This document shows positions 24,293-32,962 of a stretch of 42,022 nucleotides of DNA, piece after piece. This stretch comes from Candidatus Saccharimonadota bacterium (GTDB lineage: Bacteria > Patescibacteriota > Saccharimonadia > Saccharimonadales > UBA4665). The notes under the pieces were generated by a model. It was not told the origin of the DNA, searched no databases, and was given only the letters and a program-made list of their open reading frames with translations. The stretch is from the NCBI GenBank assembly GCA_020427985.1, contig JAGQNR010000007.1:1-42022 (forward strand), written 5' to 3'. Position 1 is the stretch's first letter; every line of letters begins with the position of its first letter. Position numbers and translations under genes: made by a program.

Positions 24293-25078
24293 ATGTTTCG
24301 TAAAAACACACTGGCTATGCTTGTCAGTGAATTTTTGGGGACTGGCTTACTGGCATTGACGGTATTGGCCATGCTCCGTTCACAAGGTGGCACTTTTAAT
24401 ACAGCCGCTGCAGCTGGGCTCATTGTGGGTCTTATGGTGCTCGCAGTTGGTGCAATTTCTGGGGCGGTACTCAACCCTGCCGTAACGGTAGGCTTATGGT
24501 CTGTTCGTAAGCTTCGCTCACTACAAGCTTTGTCATACATTTTGGTACAGTTTGCTGGTGCGGCTGCTGCCTGGTATGCATTTGTTTACTTTACCAAGAT
24601 TGACACCAGCACTATTAAGCACGAAGATTTAACGAAGATGTCGGGACGAGTGTTCTTTGCTGAGCTGCTTGGCACCTTTGTCTTTTGTTTTGCGATTGCT
24701 GCTGCGCTTTATCAGCGCCTAAGTAGCGGTGTTAAAGCCTTTGTGATTGGTGGTGGCTTGATGCTCGGTATCGTTGCGGCCAGTCTTGGTTCTGCCGGTG
24801 CAGTTAACCCTGCAGTCGCTTTTGCTATTCAGCAATGGAACGTTTGGGCATATATGCTTGCTCCTTTGCTTGGCGCAGTACTTGGTTTTACTTTGTACAA
24901 CTTGCTTTTTGTACAAACCGAACTTGCCGAAGTTGCTGAAGCACGAGAAGAAGTTGCAGCGGTAGCAGTGACTGAATCAGTTGTCACCCGCAGCGCTGCA
25001 AAGCCTGTGCGTGCAACGGCTAAAAAAGCACCTGCCAAGAAGGCACCAGCACGCAAACGTGTTGCTACAAAGAAATAG
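24293..25078 (+). CDS. Aquaporin (MIP family) with Lys/Ala-rich tail
   Basis: The 261-aa protein has six membrane helices and both half-helix motifs: SGAVLNPAVT (NPA at 61-63) and SAGAVNPAVAF (NPA at 172-174). In most aquaporins the second motif is NPAR, with the Arg forming the selectivity filter; here it is Val, so the pore should differ in selectivity. After the last helix (about 205) a 50-residue tail ends in histone-H1-like AKKAPAKKAPARKR repeats, probably cytoplasmic. GGAGG about 10 nt upstream marks a leadered start. A strong terminator follows. Confidence 0.85.
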   Translation: MFRKNTLAMLVSEFLGTGLLALTVLAMLRSQGGTFNTAAAAGLIVGLMVLAVGAISGAVLNPAVTVGLWSVRKLRSLQALSYILVQFAGAAAAWYAFVYFTKIDTSTIKHEDLTKMSGRVFFAELLGTFVFCFAIAAALYQRLSSGVKAFVIGGGLMLGIVAASLGSAGAVNPAVAFAIQQWNVWAYMLAPLLGAVLGFTLYNLLFVQTELAEVAEAREEVAAVAVTESVVTRSAAKPVRATAKKAPAKKAPARKRVATKK

Positions 25079-25096
25079 TTTTCTTAAATTCTCGCT

Positions 25097-25125
25097 AAAA
25101 ATACCGTCCAAAGGACGGTATTTTT
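25097..25125. terminator. Bidirectional terminator between aquaporin and helicase
   Basis: A 13-bp perfect stem AAAAATACCGTCC / GGACGGTATTTTT with a 3-nt loop gives U-runs on both strands, serving the two convergent genes. Confidence 0.9.
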
Positions 25126-25153
25126 ATGGTCTTAGGTGCACTCTCATTTACCC

Positions 25154-28100
25154 TTATTCGCTACCGAGCAAACGTGACTCAAATGTCTTCATGTCTTTTA
25201 ATGAGTCGCCCAAGTCGTTGATAGTAGGAAATGCTAGGGCCTGCACGCAAGCCCAGCTGGCCTTAAGAAGCGCTTCTATATGCGCTTGCTCTTTGTCAGT
25301 AAAGGTAACCGTAAGTCGCTGGATTCTTCCATTACTGTCGGGCTCAATAAACATAAGCTGACCGTGTGTAACACGATAAGCTTTGTAGGTGCGAGACCGT
25401 TCAACAAGTAGCTTATAGCAATAAAGCTGAATCTGGTAGCGACGCAGTTTGGCGGCGTCGCTACCCTGTTGCCCAGTTTTGTAATCAATAACAACAATGG
25501 TCTTTGAAGGTTCATCTATTTCTAGGAGGTCAATTTTACCGCCTAAATGTGCCGGTCCCAAGTGTACATTCTCGTGCTTAAAAGATTTTTCAGCAATATT
25601 GCCAGAACGCATGTCTGGAACGATTTGTGCGTAAATGGACTCTAATGCGTTGGCGGCTCGGGCTTCCTGTATGGTTTTTTGTTGCGCTTCTAACGGCTCC
25701 TTGCGTAGATAGGTCGTGGCATACGTGATGGCTTCGGCCAGCGAGGGGGCAAACCCTGTGATGTTGAGCTGGTTTTGCAGCCACTGCATTGTTTCGTGCA
25801 GAGCATTACCAAAACTACTATCTTGGCTCGGTGCACTAGGAAATCGCAGCAGCGTATTTAAAACAAAACTTTCTGGACCACCGTATTTTAGGTCTAGGAG
25901 GTGGGTTAAGTGGGTAGGACTAAGCTGAAAGGATTGTAACCGCTCCGAAAGCAGCTGCTTGAGCGTAGTGTCAAGTCTAAGATGTTTCTGTTGCCAGTTT
26001 AGAGCGAGCAATGAAAGCTCGGGGGCTTGCTCGCTGCTCATAATAATTTCCTGAAACTTTGATGGCAATAAGGCAATAGTGCCTGTTGTATCGGTAGCTA
26101 CCTCATTAAAATACTTAACCGGCTCAGTTGTCTTGCCGCTATAGGTTAGGTCATGGCTCGTGAGATAGAGACCATATTTAGCTCGAGTGAGTGCAACAAA
26201 AAGTAAGCGTAGCTTTTCATCGTCGGTGGTACCGGCGTGGCGAATCGAACGAACATTGGCTGGCAGCGTTAGCTTGTTGCCTTTGCCGGTGGCTTTGCTT
26301 CCCCAGGTGGTGTCATCACACGAAAGTAAAAACACGTGTTCAAATTCTAGCCCTTTGGCCTTATATACTGTCATGAGCTGAACGGCGTTGTCGTGCTGGT
26401 TATAGGGACTTGTGTTAAGCATGGGCTGCTCGGCGATTTCGTAGGCTGCTACAAAATTAATTAAATCCTCAAGATGCATTGTAATTGTTTGATTCGCTTG
26501 GTATTCACGGAGTTTACTGCGTAACACAGTCAGCTGCGTGACTGCTTCGTACAGCACCACGTTGCCACTGTTCTTAAAATAAAAGTCATAGAGCGGTGAG
26601 CGAACGCTTGGCAGCAGGCTGTCATTGGTTTGTACATCAGCCGTGCCAATTAATCGATCGATGATAGTTTCGAGGTTTTCTGAAGCGACTTTGCCGGCAA
26701 GTGTCAGAAACAATAAACCGGCATGTCGAAACAATGGCGTCTCTATAACCTTCTCGCTCCAGCTCTTATGATTATCGTTCGCTTGCCAAGAAAGTTTCCA
26801 GATTGCCTCGGTCGGAAACTGCCAAAAATCATAACTGAGCACCTCTACCCACAGGCTCGACGAAACATGCGCTTGGTTCCTAGAGAGAGCAAGCACAAGT
26901 TTTGCCATCGTAAGAAGTTGCTTGACAATGGGTGTTTCTAAAACATTTTCGCGCTTCTCGTAGCTGACGGGAATGTCATAGTTCTGCAAATAAGGTACAA
27001 GTCCTTCCAGGTGATGGTGTCGAGGTGACAAGACAGCGATTTCACTCGGGTTAACACCCTGACCGATGAGATATTTTACCTCATTTGCAATAGCAGCTCG
27101 TTCTGCAACAACACTTTTATAGCGACGACGAGTAATCGTTCCTACTGGAAGTGAGGCATTTTTGGCCACAAGCTGTTTGGTAGTACCAGGAAAATGCTGG
27201 TGCAGTCGCGATTCGATTTGTGCAGAAACGTTACTCGCAGTAGTCAGGATGTCTGTCGTAGAGCGATAGTTCTCGGTCAGGGTTATAACGGCAACATCCC
27301 GATAGAGCTGAAAGAAATCCAGCATGTTGCTGTACTGGGCGCCTTGAAAGGCGTAGATAGCCTGGTCGTCATCGCCCACTGCTAGCACATTCGGCCGGCC
27401 TTCATCGACTGGATTACTGGTCAGCAGTTCAACTAAACGCAGTTGAGCAGCGTTGGTGTCCTGAAATTCATCGAGCAAAATAAACTGATATTTCTCTTGG
27501 AGGGTGTAGCGTAGGTTGTCATGCTTTTCTAGGGCATGAATGGTGCGAAGTATCATATCATCAAAATCATAGAGACCTCTTTTTTCGAGCGCAGCCTGAT
27601 ATTGTTCGAGTACCGAGGCAAGAGCGCGCAGTCGGGCCGATTCAAGTCCACCCGCAAGCAAAAACTGATTATCAGTGTCTTTGACAAGCCAGGCATTTTT
27701 CCAGGCAGTCAGTGGCTTGGTTGAGGTTTGCTCGGCAGCGAGAGCCAGTGCGCGTTCGAGTTCATCGGCAGCAAGCGCGGCGTAAGGGGCAATATTAGTA
27801 GGATGTGACGACACAGGCTGAGCATGAAGAATAGCGAGTACCTCATCAAATGCAGCCGTTGCAACAGAGTACCTACTTGACATCCGAGAGCTAAAAGCTG
27901 CAGTTGCAGCCGCAACCGCTGACTTGGTTTGAGCAATAGTTGCTATATTGTTATCGGCAATATCTCGCAGCATTGCTGGTGATAAAAGTCCCCGTTTGAC
28001 CTCGCTCATTGTGGCAATCAGATCACCCAGGTGGTGCCGAGTTTGTTTAATTGGACTGCGGTAATCGGTTGCTTCAATAATATCGCGAACAAGCTCATAT

Positions 28101-28459
28101 TTTACGAGGTCATCTATGGGACGTTCGAGCCGTGTCTCGCTAAAATATTCTGGATATTGGTTGATAATAGCACTTCCAAAGGCGTGGTAGGTGCCAATGG
28201 TAACATCATAGGCGGCTTGGCCAATAAAGCTGCTCAAGCGTTGGCGCATGTTCAGGGCGCCATTTTCGGTAAAGGTTAGACAGAGAATATTTTGGGGTGC
28301 GACATCAGTTTTACGCAGTATTTGGGCGACACGAGCGCCGAGTAGTTGGGTTTTGCCTGTACCTGGACCTGCCAGCACAAGAACAGGGCCATAGAGCGTG
28401 TCGACCGCTTTTTTTTGAGCCGAGTTTAGTTGGGTATAGATAGTCTCAAACGACTCCAT
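25154..28459 (-). CDS. UvrD/Rep-family helicase fused to a RecB-type nuclease
   Basis: The 1101-aa protein has superfamily 1A helicase motifs in order: Walker A LAGPGTGKTQLL (29-40), LLDEFQDTNAAQ, VGDDDQAIYAFQGA, LTENYRS, MTVYKAKGLEFEHVFLL and LFVALTRAKYGLYLT. The last 250 residues carry a PD-(D/E)XK nuclease of RecB type: FGNALHETMQ, GGKIDLLEID and VVIDYKTGQ. The layout is that of AddA/RecB-like enzymes or UvrD-nuclease fusions used in recombinational repair or foreign-DNA degradation. A partner subunit is not in the window. The TATAGT at 28471-28466 lies exactly 6 nt before the ATG. It is a single gene. Confidence 0.88.
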   Translation of the reverse strand: MESFETIYTQLNSAQKKAVDTLYGPVLVLAGPGTGKTQLLGARVAQILRKTDVAPQNILCLTFTENGALNMRQRLSSFIGQAAYDVTIGTYHAFGSAIINQYPEYFSETRLERPIDDLVKYELVRDIIEATDYRSPIKQTRHHLGDLIATMSEVKRGLLSPAMLRDIADNNIATIAQTKSAVAAATAAFSSRMSSRYSVATAAFDEVLAILHAQPVSSHPTNIAPYAALAADELERALALAAEQTSTKPLTAWKNAWLVKDTDNQFLLAGGLESARLRALASVLEQYQAALEKRGLYDFDDMILRTIHALEKHDNLRYTLQEKYQFILLDEFQDTNAAQLRLVELLTSNPVDEGRPNVLAVGDDDQAIYAFQGAQYSNMLDFFQLYRDVAVITLTENYRSTTDILTTASNVSAQIESRLHQHFPGTTKQLVAKNASLPVGTITRRRYKSVVAERAAIANEVKYLIGQGVNPSEIAVLSPRHHHLEGLVPYLQNYDIPVSYEKRENVLETPIVKQLLTMAKLVLALSRNQAHVSSSLWVEVLSYDFWQFPTEAIWKLSWQANDNHKSWSEKVIETPLFRHAGLLFLTLAGKVASENLETIIDRLIGTADVQTNDSLLPSVRSPLYDFYFKNSGNVVLYEAVTQLTVLRSKLREYQANQTITMHLEDLINFVAAYEIAEQPMLNTSPYNQHDNAVQLMTVYKAKGLEFEHVFLLSCDDTTWGSKATGKGNKLTLPANVRSIRHAGTTDDEKLRLLFVALTRAKYGLYLTSHDLTYSGKTTEPVKYFNEVATDTTGTIALLPSKFQEIIMSSEQAPELSLLALNWQQKHLRLDTTLKQLLSERLQSFQLSPTHLTHLLDLKYGGPESFVLNTLLRFPSAPSQDSSFGNALHETMQWLQNQLNITGFAPSLAEAITYATTYLRKEPLEAQQKTIQEARAANALESIYAQIVPDMRSGNIAEKSFKHENVHLGPAHLGGKIDLLEIDEPSKTIVVIDYKTGQQGSDAAKLRRYQIQLYCYKLLVERSRTYKAYRVTHGQLMFIEPDSNGRIQRLTVTFTDKEQAHIEALLKASWACVQALAFPTINDLGDSLKDMKTFESRLLGSE

Positions 28460-28517
28460 AACTATACTATACCGGTTTTATAGTCCAAGGAGGAAGTACA
28501 AAACACATAGGAAGTGT

Positions 28518-29732
28518 TTAATCTGGTGCCGAACTAAAGCCGCAGACGGGACATAGATCTTCCTGGTCAAACATGCGGCTCCACTGCTCCGCTGCTTCTG
28601 GGATAGGCTGAATGTCAAGAAATCCTCGTAAATCAGCCGCGCCACGAAGCAGCCAACCTAGCCAGCCGTCAAAATACCAACGTCCCCATTCTACACTGGC
28701 CCAATTTTTTCCCACAGGAGTAATGTAAATTGGCTCTTTGGGTCGATAGGCCAGCTTTGGGTCACCTGCGAGCTGTTTTTGGATGTTGTGTGCCACAAAC
28801 TCGCCGTCATACAAAGCGGTTTGAGCCATACCGCTATAGGGTGTTTCGGCATTGTCGCCAATAATATAGATATCGGTTTTGCCAACCGGTCGAAGAAATT
28901 CATCGACTTGTACTTTGCTGCGTGGGCTTAGAGTAAAATCGTTATTGGTAAAAAATGGGTTATTGGCCACGCCAGCGGTCCAGATGATAGTGTGGCTACG
29001 AAGTGCTTTGCCGGACACTAATAGCTCCTCGGCGTTTGCGCCCTCAACCCGACTGTTCAGATGTAATTTGACACCTAGCTTGCGCAGCCGCCTGGCAATG
29101 CTACGTCCAACCTTTTTGGGCAAACGTGGCATGAGGCTCGTCTGAGCCTCGACCAGGTCAATATGTGGTACGCGATGTGTGATGCCATGTTTTTTGACAA
29201 TTTCACGCAGGTAAAAGCTGAGCGCACCGGCAAGCTCAATACCGGTGGGACCGCCGCCAACTACAATGTAATTCATATCGGGTTTCCCAGCCAATAATTG
29301 GGCATGGAGATGTCGCTTGAGTCGCTCGGCATCTGGCACAGTTTTGATGCCATATGCATATTCTTTGAGCCCCGGAATGTTGAAGTAATTGGTCACAACT
29401 CCTAATGCAAACACGACTATGTCATAAATGATTGAAGACTGACCTTCAATACCTAATATCTTTTGCTCGTGGTTTACAGTGTTAGCGCGCCCAATCTTGA
29501 TAGTAACTGGCTTGCCTGCAAAAATCTGCTCCAGCGGTATAGATGATTCTTCGTCTGCGCCTCCGGTTGCGGTGTGATACAAAGTTGGAAAATAATACAT
29601 GTCCGGTCGCTCTGACACAAGTGTTACATGAACAGAGGGGTTGTCGCACAGTTCAAGAGCGGTCTTAACACCACCAAAACCCCCGCCAACAACGACCACA
29701 TGCGTGGGGGATGATTGTTTTGTATCTGTCAT
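28518..29732 (-). CDS. ndh: Type II NADH:quinone oxidoreductase
   Basis: The 404-aa flavoprotein has two dinucleotide folds: VVVVGGGFGGVKTALEL (FAD, residues 12-28) and YIVVGGGPTGIELAGAL (NADH). TDIYIIGDNAETPYSGMAQTA is the conserved FAD/quinone-side motif. It should oxidise NADH at the inner membrane face and reduce quinone without pumping protons. The C terminus ends with CPVCG, an unusual CxxC that could bind metal. GGAG is 5 nt before the ATG at 29732, so the longer frame to 29939 is not used. It is divergent from the FAD oxidoreductase gene at 29812 and close to the cyo operon, which it can feed with quinol. Confidence 0.88.
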   Translation of the reverse strand: MTDTKQSSPTHVVVVGGGFGGVKTALELCDNPSVHVTLVSERPDMYYFPTLYHTATGGADEESSIPLEQIFAGKPVTIKIGRANTVNHEQKILGIEGQSSIIYDIVVFALGVVTNYFNIPGLKEYAYGIKTVPDAERLKRHLHAQLLAGKPDMNYIVVGGGPTGIELAGALSFYLREIVKKHGITHRVPHIDLVEAQTSLMPRLPKKVGRSIARRLRKLGVKLHLNSRVEGANAEELLVSGKALRSHTIIWTAGVANNPFFTNNDFTLSPRSKVQVDEFLRPVGKTDIYIIGDNAETPYSGMAQTALYDGEFVAHNIQKQLAGDPKLAYRPKEPIYITPVGKNWASVEWGRWYFDGWLGWLLRGAADLRGFLDIQPIPEAAEQWSRMFDQEDLCPVCGFSSAPD

Positions 29733-29811
29733 ATTTACTCCATTGTAACAATAAGCATAAGCATTGTATACAGATTTACCACAAACATAACCGGTATGAT
29801 AAGCTACTACT

Positions 29812-31506
29812 ATGAGAAGTAAATCGGTAGGACAAACTGAATCACTCGATAGCAAAAAAGAGCTTTTAGCGCTGGGTTTTGAGGGAGAGCTCGATGACTC
29901 TTCCGAAACGCGCGATGAATTTAGCCACGACGCCAGCATGTTTGAGGTTCGCCCAACTATCGTAGCACGACCGAAACACTCGCAAGATGTGCAGCGTCTG
30001 GTCAGATTTGTTGCAGCACAAAAGAAGCATCATCCTAGTCTCTCCCTCACTGGTCGTTCGGCTGGTACCGACATGGCAGGTGGTGCCATAAACGATTCAA
30101 TTATTGTGGATTTTGCAACACATTTTACTGCCATGCAACCAGTCAAAGACCTTCATGCCACCACCGAACCAGGAGTATTCTATCGAGATTTTGAACACGA
30201 AACACTCAAGCACAATCTGCTTATGCCCTCCTATCCAGCCTCACGCGAGCTATGCCAGATGGGCGGTATAGTCGCCAACAACTCTGGGGGCGAAAAGTCG
30301 CTCGAATATGGCAAAGTCGCCAACTTTGTTACGCAGCTTAAGGTGGTTTTTGCCGATGGTAAAGAATATATAGTGAAGCCACTTAACAAAAAACAGCTTG
30401 AACAGAAGATTAATAAAAACGACTACGAAGCCAACCTGTATAAGCAAGTGTACGAATTGTGTCTTAGGCACGAAGAGATGATTATGCAGGCCAAACCAAA
30501 GGTGAGTAAAAATAGCATGGGGTATTCCCTGTGGGATGTTTGGAATCCTCAAACAGAAACTTTTGATCTAACTAAGCTTATTGTCGGGTCAGAGGGAACA
30601 CTTGGCCTAGTAACCGAAGCAACATTTAGGCTCGTACCCGCTCGGCCACACTCTGGGCTATTGGTACTTTTTCTGAAAGACGTGGGTAAACTGGGTGAAC
30701 TTGTTAACACAGTGCTGACGCACAAACCGGCTACGTTTGAGGGATTTGATGAAACGACGCTACTGCTTAGCATTAAGTTTATGCCTTACTTCTTAAAGAT
30801 GCTCGGGTTTAAAAAGTTTTTTCACCTGGTAGTTTCGCTTTTACCTGATGCTTTACAGCTGCTGCACGGGCAACCCAAAATGGTACTCATGGTGGAGTTT
30901 GACGGTCAAACCGAAGATGAAGTTCGCGAGAAAGTACGCGCCTTACATAAGTCACTTAGTAAACACAAAGCGCGCTACGAAATCAATGGTTATGAAGAAA
31001 CACCAACCGAGGGTAAAAGCGAAAAATTTTGGATTATGCGCCGCTATGCTTTTCAGATATTACGAAAAAAAGTTAAGGACAAGCACACCGCACCCTATAT
31101 TGATGATTTTGTGGTGGCACCAGAGCACTTGCCAAAATTTTTACCACAGTTACGACGAATAATAAAAAAGTACAAGCTTTTTGCAACTATTCAGGGACAT
31201 ATTGGTGATGGCAACTTCCATGTTATACCACTTATGCGGATAGAGGATGATCGCGAACGTCGCAAAATTGCCCCCTCGCAGCGGGAAGTCAATAACCTAG
31301 TCCTTAAATACGGAGGCAGTCTCAGCGGCGAGCATAACGACGGTTTGGTGAGAGGGCCGTGGCTAGAAGCGCAATTTGGTAAGTCAGTGCTTGGGTTAAT
31401 GAAAGAGATTAAAACAATCTTTGACCCTGAAAATATCTTTAATCCACACAAGAAGACTGATGCGACCTGGGAGTATAGTTACTCGCACATTCGTGAACAT
31501 TTTTAG
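29812..31506 (+). CDS. FAD-linked oxidase, D-lactate dehydrogenase-like
   Basis: The 564-aa protein belongs to the VAO/GlcD family: FAD-binding PP-loop LTGRSAGTDMAGGA (about residues 79-92), MGGIVANNSGGEKSLEYG, VGSEGTLGLVTEATFRLVP, and in the substrate domain GHIGDGNFHVIPL and GSLSGEHNDGLVRGPWLE, ending IFDPENIFNPHK. Relatives oxidise D-lactate, glycolate or D-2-hydroxyglutarate and pass electrons to quinone or cytochrome. There is no C-terminal cysteine-rich iron-sulfur part. Placed between ndh and cyo, D-lactate:quinone oxidoreductase is the best guess. TATGAT (29795-29800) lies 11 nt before the ATG with no ribosome-binding site. Confidence 0.8.
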   Translation: MRSKSVGQTESLDSKKELLALGFEGELDDSSETRDEFSHDASMFEVRPTIVARPKHSQDVQRLVRFVAAQKKHHPSLSLTGRSAGTDMAGGAINDSIIVDFATHFTAMQPVKDLHATTEPGVFYRDFEHETLKHNLLMPSYPASRELCQMGGIVANNSGGEKSLEYGKVANFVTQLKVVFADGKEYIVKPLNKKQLEQKINKNDYEANLYKQVYELCLRHEEMIMQAKPKVSKNSMGYSLWDVWNPQTETFDLTKLIVGSEGTLGLVTEATFRLVPARPHSGLLVLFLKDVGKLGELVNTVLTHKPATFEGFDETTLLLSIKFMPYFLKMLGFKKFFHLVVSLLPDALQLLHGQPKMVLMVEFDGQTEDEVREKVRALHKSLSKHKARYEINGYEETPTEGKSEKFWIMRRYAFQILRKKVKDKHTAPYIDDFVVAPEHLPKFLPQLRRIIKKYKLFATIQGHIGDGNFHVIPLMRIEDDRERRKIAPSQREVNNLVLKYGGSLSGEHNDGLVRGPWLEAQFGKSVLGLMKEIKTIFDPENIFNPHKKTDATWEYSYSHIREHF

Positions 31507-31888
31507 GCCGATGGTGGTGCGTCTTCGCGAGCTGCCCTAAAGCAGCTTGCCCATTTTACTATTATTCTTTTACCGTCCTCAATTGTTTTCACTTCGTTTC
31601 AAATGACCACATCTGTTATTTCATACCTCTTTTCACTCCATTAGTGCTAGGACTCCAGAAGCTTCCGAATACCCAACTAAGTTACAAGCCATTCCTATAA
31701 TTGCGAAATAGTCGTTTTTTTCTAAGCTCTTGCTGTATTTTCGATACCCAATACCCTACACCCTAAGCCCGCAGTATTACGCTCACTACTCTGCTCTTCT
31801 TGTCCCTCTTGGCCTTTGGCGAAAGAGGGTGCTCTTACAACTTTTCTAAGTTCTTCCCATGCGAGCAGGTAGTAACCAGTCCCTCCGC
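31507..31888. other. Gene-free stretch with hairpin and short tandem repeat
   Basis: About 380 nt without a convincing gene. GCGAGCTGC (31527-31535) and GCAGCTTGC (31542-31550) form a hairpin 20 nt after the FAD oxidase stop. At 31743-31770 lie imperfect 7-bp units (ATACCCA, ATACCCT, ACACCCT, AAGCCC). The text at 31588-31612, CACTTCGTTTCAAATGACC, resembles one arm of the atpB-atpE repeat. The minus-strand open frame at 31722-32138 overlaps cyoA and shows no protein features. Confidence 0.5.
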
Positions 31889-31918
31889 TTGCCGGCAGGC
31901 GGCGTGCTCGTGTATAGT
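31889..31918 (+). promoter_or_regulatory. Promoter of the cyo operon
   Basis: TTGCCG (31889-31894), 18 nt, TATAGT (31913-31918). The cyoA ATG is 11 nt past the -10. A GCTTGCCGGCAGGC dyad overlaps the -35 (31887-31900) and could be an operator. Confidence 0.6.
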
Positions 31919-31929
31919 TAGGCATAAGC

Positions 31930-32922
31930 ATGGTAAAGAGAGCTGCACGACTACGATTACCACCGCTACCCCGTTGGGCGGTAGTATGTATATGGGTAGC
32001 GGTTACTGCTATCTTTGCAGCGATTTTGTATCGACTGACTAAAGGCATGAACCACGGAATCCTAAACCCTAAGGGCGAAATTGCCGAGCGCCAACGCAAC
32101 CTGTTAGCCTTTGCCGCCGCTCTTAGCCTACTAGTCATTGTGCCAGTTTATGCAATGTTGTTTGCATTTGTGTGGCGCTACCGTGAGGGCCACAAGCGAA
32201 GCTACAAGCCAAACTGGGATACTCACAAAGTGTATGAAACGATTTGGTGGGGTATACCAATTATGATCATTGGCATTTTGGCAGCCGTTACTTGGGTCAC
32301 ATCACATAGCCTAGATCCCTATAAGCCGTTGGCTTCATCTAAGTCTCCGGTGCAAATACAGGCGGTGGCCATGAACTGGAAATGGCTATTTATATATCCA
32401 GAACAAAACATCGCCAGTGTTAATGAGGTTGTGATCCCAACCAACACTCCAGTAGAGTTTACCATTACGAGCGATGGTCCAATGAACTCATTTTGGATTC
32501 CTCAACTGGCCGGTCAAATATACGCTATGAGCGGTATGTCAACCAAACTGCATATTAATGCCTACGACGTTGGTAGCTACAAAGGTTTATCATCAAACAT
32601 CAGCGGCACTGGATTTTCGGACATGAAATTTGCGGTACGGGCAATGCACCAAACTGACTATGAACAGTGGATATCGACAGCTTACGCTAGCCATGATGCA
32701 TTGAACGAAACGGTCTATAGCCAACTGCGCAAACCATCTATCAATAACCCGGTGGCACTATACCGCGTAATTTCATCTGATTTATACGATACAATTATTG
32801 CCCGCTATATGCATCCCGATTCGTCCCAGGTAAAAACCACAGAGGAAAACCAACCATCCCAGACAAAATTGCCTACTTCTCAAGATACCGACCACCCAAT
32901 GCACGACATGGGGGGTATGTAA
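31930..32922 (+). CDS. cyoA: Cytochrome o quinol oxidase subunit II
   Basis: The 330-aa subunit has a first hydrophobic segment, NPKGEIAERQRNLL (conserved after the anchor in CyoA), a two-helix hairpin, and a cupredoxin domain (VQIQAVAMNWKWLFIYPEQ, PMNSFWIPQLAGQIYAMSGM). The Cu-A ligands (CxxxC, His) are absent, as expected for a quinol rather than cytochrome-c oxidase. Unlike E. coli CyoA it has no lipobox Cys. The last 15 residues are His/Met-rich (HPMHDMGGM), a possible copper-binding tail. It is the first gene of cyoABCDE, 40 nt before cyoB. Confidence 0.92.
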   Translation: MVKRAARLRLPPLPRWAVVCIWVAVTAIFAAILYRLTKGMNHGILNPKGEIAERQRNLLAFAAALSLLVIVPVYAMLFAFVWRYREGHKRSYKPNWDTHKVYETIWWGIPIMIIGILAAVTWVTSHSLDPYKPLASSKSPVQIQAVAMNWKWLFIYPEQNIASVNEVVIPTNTPVEFTITSDGPMNSFWIPQLAGQIYAMSGMSTKLHINAYDVGSYKGLSSNISGTGFSDMKFAVRAMHQTDYEQWISTAYASHDALNETVYSQLRKPSINNPVALYRVISSDLYDTIIARYMHPDSSQVKTTEENQPSQTKLPTSQDTDHPMHDMGGM

Positions 32923-32962
32923 TGAGCTATTTTGTCACAGTAACACAGCAAAGGAGCTGCCA

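Noticed and set aside
29733-29939. Longer ndh start at 29939
   Set aside because: The FAD-binding motif begins 11 residues after the ATG at 29732, which has GGAG; the extension overlaps the divergent gene.
31722-32138. Minus-strand 138-codon frame over the cyo promoter
   Set aside because: It is antisense to cyoA, with low-complexity Arg/Ser content and no start signal.
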